Assembly (NCBI GenBank): GCA_013289145.1
Contig: JABDAM010000008.1
Location: 1 to 51,849, forward strand
Length of the DNA stretch: 51,849 nt
Direction of reading: 5' to 3'
Source of the DNA: Alphaproteobacteria bacterium
Lineage (GTDB): Bacteria > Pseudomonadota > Alphaproteobacteria > UBA11073
The position numbers and the translations under genes are program-made. This document shows, piece after piece, positions 9,036-20,205 of the stretch (position 1 is its first letter; each line of letters starts with the position of its first letter). The notes under the pieces are model-generated. The model was not told the DNA's origin, searched no databases, and worked only from the letters and a program-made list of their open reading frames with translations.

Positions 9036-9236
9036 CGGTTTACTGTTCCCTCGTCAAGTGTTGGCCTTTAGGCGTTGCGCGCGATCATTCAGCAAATCGG
9101 ACGCATGTCTTTGGGGTTACCCCATGAAAAGTTCACTGATTCTGTCGAATCGTCGCTTGTCAGCAAACCAGCTGTGCTTTTAAGGCAACAGTCCGGGCGG
9201 GTCAAGCAGTAAATAAGCAATGGGGTTAGGTTGGCA

Positions 9237-9299
9237 GGACATTAGGATTTTAGAGGTTATTTTCTAACGTCCTATTCATCCTGAAATCCTAATTCCTAA
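9237..9299. repeat. AT-rich imperfect inverted repeat built of TAGGATTT-like units
   Basis: The segment reads attaggattttag on the left and cctgaaatcctaattcctaagg on the right, so the arms pair imperfectly. The same TAGGA-based heptad wording recurs in a larger hairpin at 14668-14754 in the rRNA spacer. It lies between the small RNA terminator and the M23 gene promoter region. Confidence 0.5.
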
Positions 9300-9301
9300 G
9301 G

Positions 9302-9324
9302 AAAAAGTATCCCCGGGGTTACTT
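9302..9324 (-). terminator. Intrinsic terminator of the small RNA
   Basis: Read on the minus strand: AGTA-A-CC-CCGG-GG-A-TACT followed by TTTTT. The stem pairs AGTA with TACT and CC with GG around a CCGG loop, directly before the T-run. Confidence 0.75.
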
Positions 9325-9485
9325 CGGCCAATACATTGCGGCTGTACTTTTCCGCCCACGGGAACCTATTGGTTGTGATCCCAAAAGGCCACGAATGGTG
9401 GGAGGGGACAGTGGCGCCGAACCAGACCTGGCCGGACGCATCTTGCCGCAACGAACGGAGGGGAGTCGTACGCCTCCCCATGTTA
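9302..9485 (-). ncRNA. Unidentified structured small RNA, about 184 nt
   Basis: A self-contained transcription unit on the minus strand. It has a near-consensus sigma-70 promoter at 9492-9520, predicted start near 9485, and an intrinsic terminator at 9302-9324. In between there is no convincing reading frame. The RNA can form a 5' hairpin (GGGGAG...CTCCCC), a closing pairing GGCCAG/UUGGCC, an inner CUGU/ACAG plus CCCAC/GUGGG stem, and an apical hairpin GGGA..ACC/GGU..UCCC, which makes a long rod with bulges. Size and shape recall 6S RNA. I do not recognise SRP RNA, RNase P RNA or tmRNA signatures in it. Its identity is open. Confidence 0.65.
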
Positions 9486-9491
9486 CTTATG

Positions 9492-9520
9492 ACTATAGTC
9501 CTAGTAGGAATAAATGTCAA
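9492..9520 (-). promoter_or_regulatory. Strong sigma-70 promoter of the small RNA
   Basis: Read on the minus strand: TTGACA (9515-9520), exactly 17 bases, then TATAGT (9492-9497). This is a perfect -35 and five of six matches at -10. Confidence 0.8.
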
Positions 9521-9661
9521 GCATTATTTTTCCTCCCCCTGGAGGGGGGTAGGAAGATAGGGGCAAGGCACTTTATCAGAAAAGTGCGGAACAATCCCAT
9601 GCACCTGGGAAATTCGGGGAAATCTGGCAAGAAAGTTGCGCTGTCGAGTAATATTATATTC

Positions 9662-10897
9662 TTATCTTGCTTTCACCACACCGCGGGCGGCGGATTCCAG
9701 GGCTTCGCCGGGGGTGATCGTCACTTTGGGAATAAGGCGCAAACGGTGGAGCAGCGCGAGCCATAAAGGCGTGCAAACCAGGCTGAGCGAGATCACCGCC
9801 AGAACATATTTATGCGCGCCGTCATCCAGGGAGCCGTCGGCGATACCCATCCCGGCGAGGAGGAAGGAAAATTCGCCGAGCTGTCCGGTGACGGCGCCGG
9901 CCAGCCAGGCGTCTGGCGCGGGAACTTTTTGCAGGCGCAAGACCGCGACGTTCAGCAAAGTTTTTAACATCAAAGCGCCGATGACAAGGCCCGCCACCGT
10001 CAGCCAATGCGCGATGATGAAATGCAGATCGATCAAAAGGCCGACGGAGAGAAAAAACACCATGATGAGCAAATCGAAAACAGGGCGCGTGTTTTTCTGT
10101 ACCTTTTCACGCGATCGCGTGCGGCTGAGCATCAGGCCCGCAAGGAAGGCGCCATAAGCGGCGGAAAACCCCAGCGCCCCCGCCAATGCCGCGCCGGTGA
10201 AACAGACGGCCAGGGCGGTGATGGTGGTTTGCCCCTTCATGGCTTTGGCCTTGACGCGCGCGAATTTGCGGCCCCAGTGCATGAACCATTGCGGCTGTTC
10301 GGACAGCAGCCACATCACGGCGGCAAGGATCAGCAGACCGGCGATGAGTTTCACCAAGCCCATCAGGTTCACCGTGCCGCCCATGCGCATCGCGCCCAGG
10401 ATCAGCATCATCGGCACGACGGAAATATCCTGGGCGATTAAAATCCCCATGCTGACGGCGCCGCCATGGGTGCGTTTGGCATCCATTTCCTCCAGCACTT
10501 TTAACGCGACGGCGGTTGATGAGACGGCGATACAGCAGCCGAGCAAAAAGGCGGTTTTAAACGGCCAGCCGGTAATAAAGCCGACGCCGTACATCACGCC
10601 CACGCCGACGGCGATTTGAATAAGGGTGGTAACGACGGCGGGCCGCGCCACCGCCCGGAATTGCGACAGATCCATTTCAAGGCCGATGTAAAACATCAGC
10701 AATAGGATGCCGAGTTCAGCAAGCCATTGAATGTCGTCCGCATTTTCCACCAGGCCCAGGCCCGCGGGACCGAAAATCGTACCCACCAGGATATAGCCGA
10801 TCAGCACCGGCTGCCGCAGTTGGCGCAGCAGCGCGCCGCCCAAAAAGGCGGCGGCGAGGATCATCGCCAGATCGTTGAGTTCCGCGGTGGATTGCAT
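9662..10897 (-). CDS. KefB-type monovalent cation:proton antiporter (CPA2), membrane domain only
   Basis: 411 residues, almost entirely hydrophobic, with about 11-12 membrane segments. Family landmarks include RQPVLIGYILVGTIFGPAGLGLV near the N-terminus, GLEMDLSQF, LGCCIAVSSTAVALKVL, LIAQDISVVPMMLILGAM (the ion-binding QD) and GQLGEFSFLLAGMG. There is no C-terminal TrkA-N nucleotide-binding domain, so it is the short CPA2 type. It would exchange K+ or Na+ for protons at the inner membrane. The ATG at 10895-10897 fits the family start. It diverges from the 516-aa gene with about 108 bases between. Confidence 0.85.
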   Translation of the reverse strand: MQSTAELNDLAMILAAAFLGGALLRQLRQPVLIGYILVGTIFGPAGLGLVENADDIQWLAELGILLLMFYIGLEMDLSQFRAVARPAVVTTLIQIAVGVGVMYGVGFITGWPFKTAFLLGCCIAVSSTAVALKVLEEMDAKRTHGGAVSMGILIAQDISVVPMMLILGAMRMGGTVNLMGLVKLIAGLLILAAVMWLLSEQPQWFMHWGRKFARVKAKAMKGQTTITALAVCFTGAALAGALGFSAAYGAFLAGLMLSRTRSREKVQKNTRPVFDLLIMVFFLSVGLLIDLHFIIAHWLTVAGLVIGALMLKTLLNVAVLRLQKVPAPDAWLAGAVTGQLGEFSFLLAGMGIADGSLDDGAHKYVLAVISLSLVCTPLWLALLHRLRLIPKVTITPGEALESAARGVVKAR

Positions 10898-10948
10898 GTC
10901 TGAGCATGGCTTGATTCCGCCAGGAAAGCAAAGCAGGGTATAAAAAAA

Positions 10949-10978
10949 TTGACATTGAAAAGCAGGGCTTGCTAGAAA
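10949..10978 (+). promoter_or_regulatory. Probable promoter of the 516-aa gene
   Basis: TTGACA at 10949-10954, an 18-base spacer and TAGAAA at 10973-10978. The -35 is perfect and the -10 is weaker. It precedes the ATG at 11006, which has GAGG five bases upstream. Confidence 0.5.
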
Positions 10979-11005
10979 TGGCCTTAATCATCCTTTGAGG
11001 TTATA

Positions 11006-12556
11006 ATGACAAGCGTAGCTCCTAATACTCCAAGTCAAAAAGAAATTATCATTGCGGAAAGGCGTAAACGCCTGTTGGGGCGCTATGTTCCCAAGGAGCT
11101 GTTCGACCAGGTGTGCTTGGCCTTGGTCGTAACGGATTTCCCCGGCGGTCTGCGGGAGGCGATCAAACAGGTTCCGGATAATCTGCCCGAGCGTGAAGTT
11201 ACATTTTTTGCGCCTGATACGGGCATAGATTTTCGCTTTGAACTGCAAGAGTATACGGCAACCATGCCGCGTGATGGCCGTTATGTGGATTTCATTTTGT
11301 TTAAGCCTACCCACGAAGCTGTTGCTGGTTTCGGTCTTGTGAAGGACACTTGGGTGACTTTGCCTGCGGCAAAAATATTGCCGCCCCTTACGGTTCCGGC
11401 GGGAAAACAAAAACTAGCTAAATTGTTTAAGGGCGAGATTGATTGGTCCAATCATGTTATCAGCCTCGATCAATTGAGCAAAGATTATGCCGATGCCGCC
11501 CTCCGTGAATTGTCGTCTATCAAGATCCAGAGGTCCGCGCTGCCAAAATTCCCGACGCTTGAGGTGCTGGCCAAACAGGAGGTTGGAAAAGAACAGGAGG
11601 CTGGAAAAGATGCGAAGCCCGGTAATCCTGCGGAACCGGATGTATTTCACACTGCCTGCGTGCGTGTGGTTTTGCATAAGAAAAACGGTCTTCCCGATTT
11701 GAGCAAGCCGCAACGCTACTATATGAGAATTGTTCCTGGAGAAAAATATACCGCCGAGAAATTGCAAGCGGCTTTGGACGGCGCAAAGAAAGGCGTGTAT
11801 CCCTTTATTCACATTTCTCATTTACCCAATAGTGATGCCGAGCCTCAGCCTGATGAAGCGCGGAATTTCTCCCAGTCGATGTTTGAAGCCGTCATGCCTG
11901 AACTGCTAGAGGCTTTCGGAAAATATGCCGAAGGAGAAAAAAATACCTTGCAAAATGTCGGGGCCAAGATTTCGGCGAAGGGTATAGTAAGGAGCCGGCG
12001 TGCCGCGCAGTCTAGGGCCAAGGAAACGGTGGCGGAAGATTTGCCGGTTGTTCCAGTTGCTCCGGAGCCGGAAATTACGCCCGCGGTTGAAGCTGTTGAG
12101 GCGCCCGCCGCGGATTCCGTGCATGATATCGTTCATAACGCCGCCGCTCCGGCTGTGGCCGAAACGCCCGTGCCGGGCATCCGCATGGGGCGTCCGTGGG
12201 GCCCGGATGAAAGCAAGGCTTGTTTATCTTTTATCGTGCATAATCAGGAAGGTGGCCTGACGGAGGCTAAGCAGACGGGTGCTATCATGGCCTATGGATT
12301 GCCGCAGACGCCGGATGTGCTGAAAGCATGTTTTACAACGGTTCAGACAGCAGCCGGTAAAAATAAACAGGCTTATTGCGACGTGTTTATCTGGCAGCCC
12401 GGCCAGCAGGAATTCACGCCGGAGACGCGGATTGCCGCCAATCTGGCGACAGCAAGACTGGATATGGAACGTGGATCGTTGATAGACAGGATTGCCAAGG
12501 CTTTTCCTGTTCCTGAAGGTCTTGGAAAAGGTTTGACGTCGTCACCGAAGCCATAA
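11006..12556 (+). CDS. Unknown 516-aa protein with three similar segments
   Basis: Not recognised. No signal peptide or membrane segments. Three stretches begin alike: CLALVVTDFPGGLREA (~37), CVRVVLHKKNGLPDL (~220) and CLSFIVHNQEGGLTEA (~410). Each is followed by beta-rich sequence ending in a C/YxDxxxxxP-like strand (VDFILFKP, CDVFIWQP), which suggests a small domain repeated three times. A charged linker rich in K/E (~190-205) and an Ala/Pro/Glu linker (~350-400) separate them. The start is supported by GAGG before the ATG and a promoter upstream. It stands alone between the divergent antiporter and the rRNA operon. A soluble multi-domain binding protein is all that can be inferred. Confidence 0.75.
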   Translation: MTSVAPNTPSQKEIIIAERRKRLLGRYVPKELFDQVCLALVVTDFPGGLREAIKQVPDNLPEREVTFFAPDTGIDFRFELQEYTATMPRDGRYVDFILFKPTHEAVAGFGLVKDTWVTLPAAKILPPLTVPAGKQKLAKLFKGEIDWSNHVISLDQLSKDYADAALRELSSIKIQRSALPKFPTLEVLAKQEVGKEQEAGKDAKPGNPAEPDVFHTACVRVVLHKKNGLPDLSKPQRYYMRIVPGEKYTAEKLQAALDGAKKGVYPFIHISHLPNSDAEPQPDEARNFSQSMFEAVMPELLEAFGKYAEGEKNTLQNVGAKISAKGIVRSRRAAQSRAKETVAEDLPVVPVAPEPEITPAVEAVEAPAADSVHDIVHNAAAPAVAETPVPGIRMGRPWGPDESKACLSFIVHNQEGGLTEAKQTGAIMAYGLPQTPDVLKACFTTVQTAAGKNKQAYCDVFIWQPGQQEFTPETRIAANLATARLDMERGSLIDRIAKAFPVPEGLGKGLTSSPKP

Positions 12557-13083
12557 TTCCCGGGGTTTGCGGATTGCGTTCGGAGTGGTTTAAAAACAGG
12601 GTTTCTGTGGCTTTGCCGCCTGCCGAAAAAAAGTTGCTGAAAAGTTAAAAAAAGTGCTTGCAAAGTAAAAAACTCATAGCTATAAGCACGCTCTCGCAAG
12701 TGATGCGGCTCAGATGTTTCTTGACTTCGGTTGGGTGTTTGTGTTGTAATGCTTGTCCTTCTGGCAGATTCGGCTAGTCCAACTGAGATTTTTGATTTCA
12801 GTTCGTGGCTACTGCGCTGTCGGTTTGGTGTGATTCGGGTTGATTCGGAAAACACCGCGGTTCTTGTACAAGTCGTTTTGGATCCAATAGTCGTTGTCAA
12901 GGCGAGCTATTGGAAAAATGAAAAGATACACAGGCAGCAGGACATCCAACCCCTGTTGGGTGGTTTGGTGAAAAATAACACTAAATTAGCTGTACTGTGT
13001 TTTATTACGCAGTAAGAACAATGCCAATTTAGTTCAGAGATAACACGGATTGATGATCTCATTGTTGATCCGTTCAGTCTATC
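12557..13083 (+). other. rRNA operon promoter region and 16S leader, no gene
   Basis: This stretch of about 527 bases holds the rrn promoter (12658-12686) with an A-rich upstream region, and a roughly 390-base leader before 16S. Reading frames crossing it are short and lack coding character. I see no clear boxA in it. Confidence 0.7.
12658..12686 (+). promoter_or_regulatory. rRNA operon promoter
   Basis: TTGCAA (12658-12663), 17 bases, TATAAG (12681-12686). A-tract sequence from 12626 to 12654 resembles an UP element, and the bases after the -10 (cacgctctc) are GC-rich like the discriminator of stringently controlled promoters. Confidence 0.7.
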
Positions 13084-14564
<1,481 letters not shown>

Positions 14565-14667
14565 TAAATGAATTTGATCTTGTTCGCTTCGGCGGACATC
14601 AAATTCAAGAAAACAAATGCCAAACATTGCTTCGGCAATGACACTGCTGTCTGTGTATCTTTTCGTT

Positions 14668-14754
14668 GACTAAGGATTTTAGGAACTAGGAGTTTTAGGA
14701 GTTATAGGAATTTATTTTCCTAGTTCCTAAACTCCTAGTTCCTAGTTCCTACCA
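14668..14754. repeat. Large imperfect hairpin of TAGGA units in the 16S-23S spacer
   Basis: The left arm (taggaactaggagttttagg) and right arm (cctagttcctaaactcctag) pair over about 30 bases with a short AT loop. The arms are tandem 7-base units (taggaac, taggagt). It lies between the 16S 3' end and tRNA-Ala. Related wording is at 9237-9299. Confidence 0.7.
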
Positions 14755-14755
14755 A

Positions 14756-14831
14756 GGGGCCTTAGCTCAGCTGGTAGAGCGCCTGATTTGCATTCAGGAG
14801 GTCAGGAGTTCGAACCTCCTAGGCTCCACCA
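14756..14831 (+). tRNA. tRNA-Ala (anticodon TGC)
   Basis: 76 bases with encoded CCA. The acceptor stem GGGGCCT/AGGCTCC contains the G3-U70 wobble that marks alanine tRNAs. The anticodon loop is ttTGCat and the T-loop is GTTCGAA. It is the first tRNA in the rRNA spacer, where tRNA-Ile would normally come first. Confidence 0.97.
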
Positions 14832-14996
14832 GCCTTCGCGGTTGTTCTGCGAACAACCGCTTCGGCTCGGCAAGCCGTTTGTTCTAGGTGTGGAAGTTTC
14901 TGCGAGAACAAAGAAGGCTGTCGCGCCGTAGCTTTAGCGAAGGCGGACTGGAGACAATCATTGTTTCTTTATGACATACGAAACTATGTCATCGTG

Positions 14997-15254
14997 ATGT
15001 CCTCTGATTTTATGAAACTCTCGCTTTTGCCGACCTCGGATCAAGCTGAGCCGCAAACCTTTTTCGTCCGCGCGACGGAAATCGCCGCGATGTGCGATGA
15101 CGAAGGGAAAAAGGGAACGATCGTTTTCGCAAAGGGTGTTGATAAAGCCTTTCGCGTGACGCAAAGCCCGGATGAGATTTTAGCGATGATGCGTGACGAT
15201 AGCGCGAGTTTGCCGATGCGGCACCTGATGGAACAAAAAGCCATCGTGGCTTAA
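14997..15254 (+). CDS. Small hypothetical protein encoded between the two spacer tRNAs
   Basis: 85 residues from ATG 14997 (a second ATG at 15012 gives 80). The core reads FFVRATEIAAMC, then GTIVFAKGVDKAFRVTQSPDEILAMM. This has the look of a real small beta-rich domain (strand, short helix, two strands, helix), similar in layout to short FlbD-like proteins, though I cannot assign a family. No good ribosome-binding site precedes either ATG, so translation is uncertain. It would be co-transcribed with rRNA and released by processing at the flanking tRNAs. The composition is protein-like: charged, balanced, and ending with a stop 24 bases before tRNA-Ile. Confidence 0.55.
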   Translation: MSSDFMKLSLLPTSDQAEPQTFFVRATEIAAMCDDEGKKGTIVFAKGVDKAFRVTQSPDEILAMMRDDSASLPMRHLMEQKAIVA

Positions 15255-15278
15255 CAGATTTGGTGTAACCTCTGGTGA

Positions 15279-15355
15279 GGGCTTGTAGCTCAGTTGGTTA
15301 GAGCGCACGCTTGATAAGCGTGAGGTCGCAAGTTCAAGTCTTGCCAGGCCCACCA
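15279..15355 (+). tRNA. tRNA-Ile (anticodon GAT)
   Basis: 77 bases with encoded CCA. Acceptor stem GGGCTTG/CAGGCCC, anticodon stem cacgc/gcgtg with loop ttGATaa, and T-loop GTTCAAG. It is the second spacer tRNA, about 450 bases after tRNA-Ala. Confidence 0.97.
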
Positions 15356-15871
15356 ATCTTCGCTCGCGCAGCGAAGGGAAGATTGTCCGGCGTAGTTCGA
15401 AGAACGAAGACGGACTATACGACGCGCGAGCTACGCTTGGCGCAGCCATCCTGCACAAAAATAACAGAAGCTTGAAGAGAAAAACCAACTGGTTTTTCTC
15501 TTCAGTCTTTTGACTGAACGTCTGAACATTGTGAATAAGTTTGTTGCTGTCTGAAGTCTTTGCGGCGGTAGGTGGAATCTTTCCATTCTCCTATCGATCT
15601 GAGATGCGATGTCGTATCGCGTCTTTTAAAAACACAAAGACACAAAAGATGCCTTGTCTTCGTCCTAGCCGGGCGTGGGCAAATGGCATCAATTCAATTT
15701 ATATCGATTGTGATCGGAACCCTCTGATCATGATCGAAATACTGCTGAGAGTTCTTTCGGCCAGCTGAATGCAAGTTCAGTTAGTTGGAAAATAAATCTG
15801 TCCGTAGCAATACGGACTATATGTGACGCAAATAACGATAAGAGTTTATGCCTTTGCGTCTGCATGAATCT
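15356..15871 (+). other. Pre-23S spacer, no gene
   Basis: This stretch of 516 bases holds a hairpin-rich segment after tRNA-Ile, the left arm of the long 23S processing stem (15527-15553) and a second pairing arm just before 23S (15853-15865, matching 18693-18705). A segment resembling the sequence downstream of tRNA-Ala (ggcgtag...gaagacggact) repeats here. Frames antisense to the tRNA are not coding. Confidence 0.7.
15527..15553 (+). repeat. Left arm of the pre-23S processing stem
   Basis: 27 bases, CATTGTGAATAAGTTTG through GTCTG, perfectly complementary to 18786-18812. It brackets the 23S gene and would form the duplex cut by RNase III. Confidence 0.85.
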
Positions 15872-18650
<2,779 letters not shown>

Positions 18651-18785
18651 AGATTTCATCAGAGCTTTTTTGGTTTACCAAATGGGTTCTGAATGCAGAC
18701 GCAAATGCATGACATTTGCGCGAATTGTTCGGCAGTACATAAATTGAATAACAACTCTGGTTTTATGCCAGAGCGGGAAAACAAA

Positions 18786-18812
18786 CAGACAGCAACAAAC
18801 TTATTCACAATG
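18786..18812 (+). repeat. Right arm of the pre-23S processing stem
   Basis: 27 bases, the exact reverse complement of 15527-15553. It is followed immediately by the 5S flanking stem. Confidence 0.85.
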
Positions 18813-18834
18813 CATTCTTGAATGCAGTTGTGAC

Positions 18835-18952
18835 GACCTGGTGGTTATAGCGAACGTGCCACACCCGATCCCATCTCGAACTCGATGGTGAAACCGTTCA
18901 GCGCTGATGATACTATGTCTTAAGGCATGGGAAAGTAAGTCGCTGCCAGGTC
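18835..18952 (+). rRNA. rrf: 5S ribosomal RNA
   Basis: 118 bases. The terminal stem GACCTGG/CCAGGTC closes it, and it contains CCCGATCCCATCTCGAACTCG and CAGCGCTGATGATACTATG. A 12-base inverted pair (18820-18831 and 18956-18967) flanks it as a processing stem. Confidence 0.95.
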
Positions 18953-18970
18953 TTTACAACTGCATTCTCT

Positions 18971-18997
18971 AAAAAGCCCGCTTTTGGGCTTTTTTTA
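18971..18997 (+). terminator. Intrinsic terminator of the rRNA operon
   Basis: AAAAAGCCC, loop, GGGC followed by seven Ts. It lies 18 bases after the 5S gene. Confidence 0.9.
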
Positions 18998-19011
18998 TTT
19001 TCATATCCCCC

Positions 19012-19017
19012 TATAAT
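19012..19017 (+). promoter_or_regulatory. Consensus -10 hexamer just before the TIR gene
   Basis: TATAAT lies six bases before the ATG at 19024. If used, the mRNA would start at or very near the start codon (leaderless). I see no -35 at the right distance, and no ribosome-binding site fits between the two. Confidence 0.35.
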
Positions 19018-19023
19018 TCCTCC

Positions 19024-19767
19024 ATGAATGATGATGAATACGATGAATATACGGACGAGGCTGTTTTCATTACGAAAGGTCATCACAAGGGGCATATCGG
19101 GTATTGTGATGGTTTGGAAGGGCGTAAAGCTATCATCCACTTCGGCCATCTTTTTTTGACTGGCTATTTTGCTATCCCTCTTACATCCATTCGAATAGCT
19201 AGCATGAATGATCTTATGGAAAGATTATCAGATATTCAAAATAAATTGATGCGTCACAAGTATAGAACTGAACTCCTTGATGAAGAAGAACAAATCGATC
19301 TCCTGCATGAGCTTTATTTTATCTTTACGAAAGCTAGTGATAGGCACTTTTTTGAAGCCTTTAAGCAATCTCCGGATCGGCCCAAGAAAATCTTTCTTTC
19401 CCATGCTTCGCCGGATAAAGGCTATGTGCGAAGAGTTTATAATGATTTAATAAACAGAGGCTATGGTGTCTGGCTGGATGAATATGAAATTAAAGCAGGT
19501 GAAAGTATTCCGTCTAAAATACAGCAAGGTATTACGGAATGTGAGCATGTTATTGTCTTCTTATCCAAAAATTCCGTTAAGTCATCCTGGGTTGAGACGG
19601 AGTGGATGGCCAAGTTCCATAAAGAAATTGCTTCAGGAAAAAATGCTGTTATTACAGCTTTAATTCAGGAATGTGAAATTCCTCTTCTTTTGCAAAATAA
19701 AAAATATGCGAATTTTGTTGAAGGATATAATGATGGGTTATTGGATATTTTAAGAGCAATAGAATAA
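19024..19767 (+). CDS. TIR-domain protein with an N-terminal KOW/SH3-like domain
   Basis: 247 residues. Residues ~12-60 look like a small beta barrel (VFITKGHHKGHIGYCDG, then AIIHFG and YFAIPLTSI). A charged helical linker follows, then a TIR domain from ~121: KKIFLSHASPDKGYVRRVYN, GYGVWLDEYEIKAGESIPSKI and HVIVFLSKNSVKSSWVETEW. The W189-V-E-T-E193 spacing matches the catalytic Glu position of NAD-cleaving TIR enzymes (WVxxE in SARM1), so an NADase role, as in bacterial anti-phage TIR systems, is plausible. It is strongly AT-rich compared with neighbours. It sits directly after the rRNA terminator and is followed by a decayed 5S copy. No obvious second component (SIR2, Thoeris, Argonaute or STING partner) is adjacent. 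Confidence 0.85.
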   Translation: MNDDEYDEYTDEAVFITKGHHKGHIGYCDGLEGRKAIIHFGHLFLTGYFAIPLTSIRIASMNDLMERLSDIQNKLMRHKYRTELLDEEEQIDLLHELYFIFTKASDRHFFEAFKQSPDRPKKIFLSHASPDKGYVRRVYNDLINRGYGVWLDEYEIKAGESIPSKIQQGITECEHVIVFLSKNSVKSSWVETEWMAKFHKEIASGKNAVITALIQECEIPLLLQNKKYANFVEGYNDGLLDILRAIE

Positions 19768-19789
19768 TCCCTTAGGTTGATATCTTTTA

Positions 19790-19880
19790 AGTTGGGGATT
19801 TTAGCGACCATGTCACACCCGATCCCATCTCGAACTCTTGGCGCGACTGCTCAGCGCTGATGATATTATAGATTGAACTC
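19790..19880 (+). pseudogene. Degenerate partial 5S rRNA copy
   Basis: The core cacacccgatcccatctcg at ~19813-19831 is identical to the intact 5S. The flanks tttagcgaccatgt and cagcgctgatgatatta align to ttatagcgaacgtg and cagcgctgatgatacta. Helix partners are lost and the 3' third is replaced, so it cannot fold as 5S. A short tatag/ctata stem followed by GTTTTT lies at its 3' side. Confidence 0.8.
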
Positions 19881-20093
19881 TATAGTTTTTGGTCCAGATT
19901 GATTGACTGGAAGGCTCGGTGTTTCTTTGAGGATGAGCTCGGGTAATTGGACATAGCTATAGACTGGCAACTTTTTTCCATTAAGCGGCCATCCGGTTCC
20001 AGTATGAAATTTTGAATTTGCTATTTTATCTGCCAGCTCTTGAGAAGTGACAAATCCAAGAGGATGCCTCTTTTGGCGAAATGAGAATGGGGA
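19866..20093 (-). pseudogene. Open reading fragment without a start codon
   Basis: About 75 codons are open on the minus strand from a stop at 20094-20096 to TAA at 19866-19868. The peptide has protein-like content (HPLGFVTSQELADKIANSKF, then HTGTGWPLNGKKLPVYSYV) but no ATG, GTG or good TTG start. It overlaps the 5S copy at its 3' end. It is probably the tail of a lost gene; no family recognised. Confidence 0.4.
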
Positions 20094-20179
20094 TTAATGG
20101 TAGTCCCGTCATGTCAGCAGGGCCGGGGATGAATTTCAATTATAGCAGCGGCCAATACGAACCTGACTTCGGTTTTTAA
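20081..20179 (+). CDS. Short ORF or gene tail ending before a terminator
   Basis: 32 residues from ATG 20081; the frame is open ten more codons upstream to a TGA. The peptide contains MRMGINGSP and ends NFNYSSGQYEPDFGF. An intrinsic terminator four bases after the stop suggests that a real gene once ended here. The MR-x-G and GQY[DE] wording recalls the end of the small exported protein at 51450-51728 (MRLGL, GQYDN). It may be a truncated relative. Confidence 0.35.
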   Translation: MRMGINGSPVMSAGPGMNFNYSSGQYEPDFGF

Positions 20180-20182
20180 ACA

Positions 20183-20204
20183 ACCCGCTCCAGGACGGGT
20201 TTTT
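20183..20204 (+). terminator. Intrinsic terminator
   Basis: ACCCG, eight-base loop, CGGGT followed by a run of five Ts. It isolates the histidine phosphatase gene from upstream transcription. Confidence 0.75.
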
Positions 20205-20205
20205 A

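Larger units (their letters stand above)
19768..20205. other. Decayed region between the TIR and phosphatase genes
   Basis: About 440 bases without an intact gene of normal length. It holds the degenerate 5S copy, a minus-strand open fragment without a start codon, a short plus-strand ORF that ends just before a terminator, and that terminator. It reads as the scar of a rearrangement. Confidence 0.6.

Noticed and set aside
9531-9560. cctccccctggaggggg as a kefB-side terminator
   Set aside because: The stem is short and no T-run follows on either strand.
15180-15488. 102-codon minus-strand frame across tRNA-Ile and the end of the small spacer ORF
   Set aside because: It is antisense to a perfect tRNA and has the standard false peptide seen opposite such tRNAs (GLARLELATSRLSSVRSNQL).
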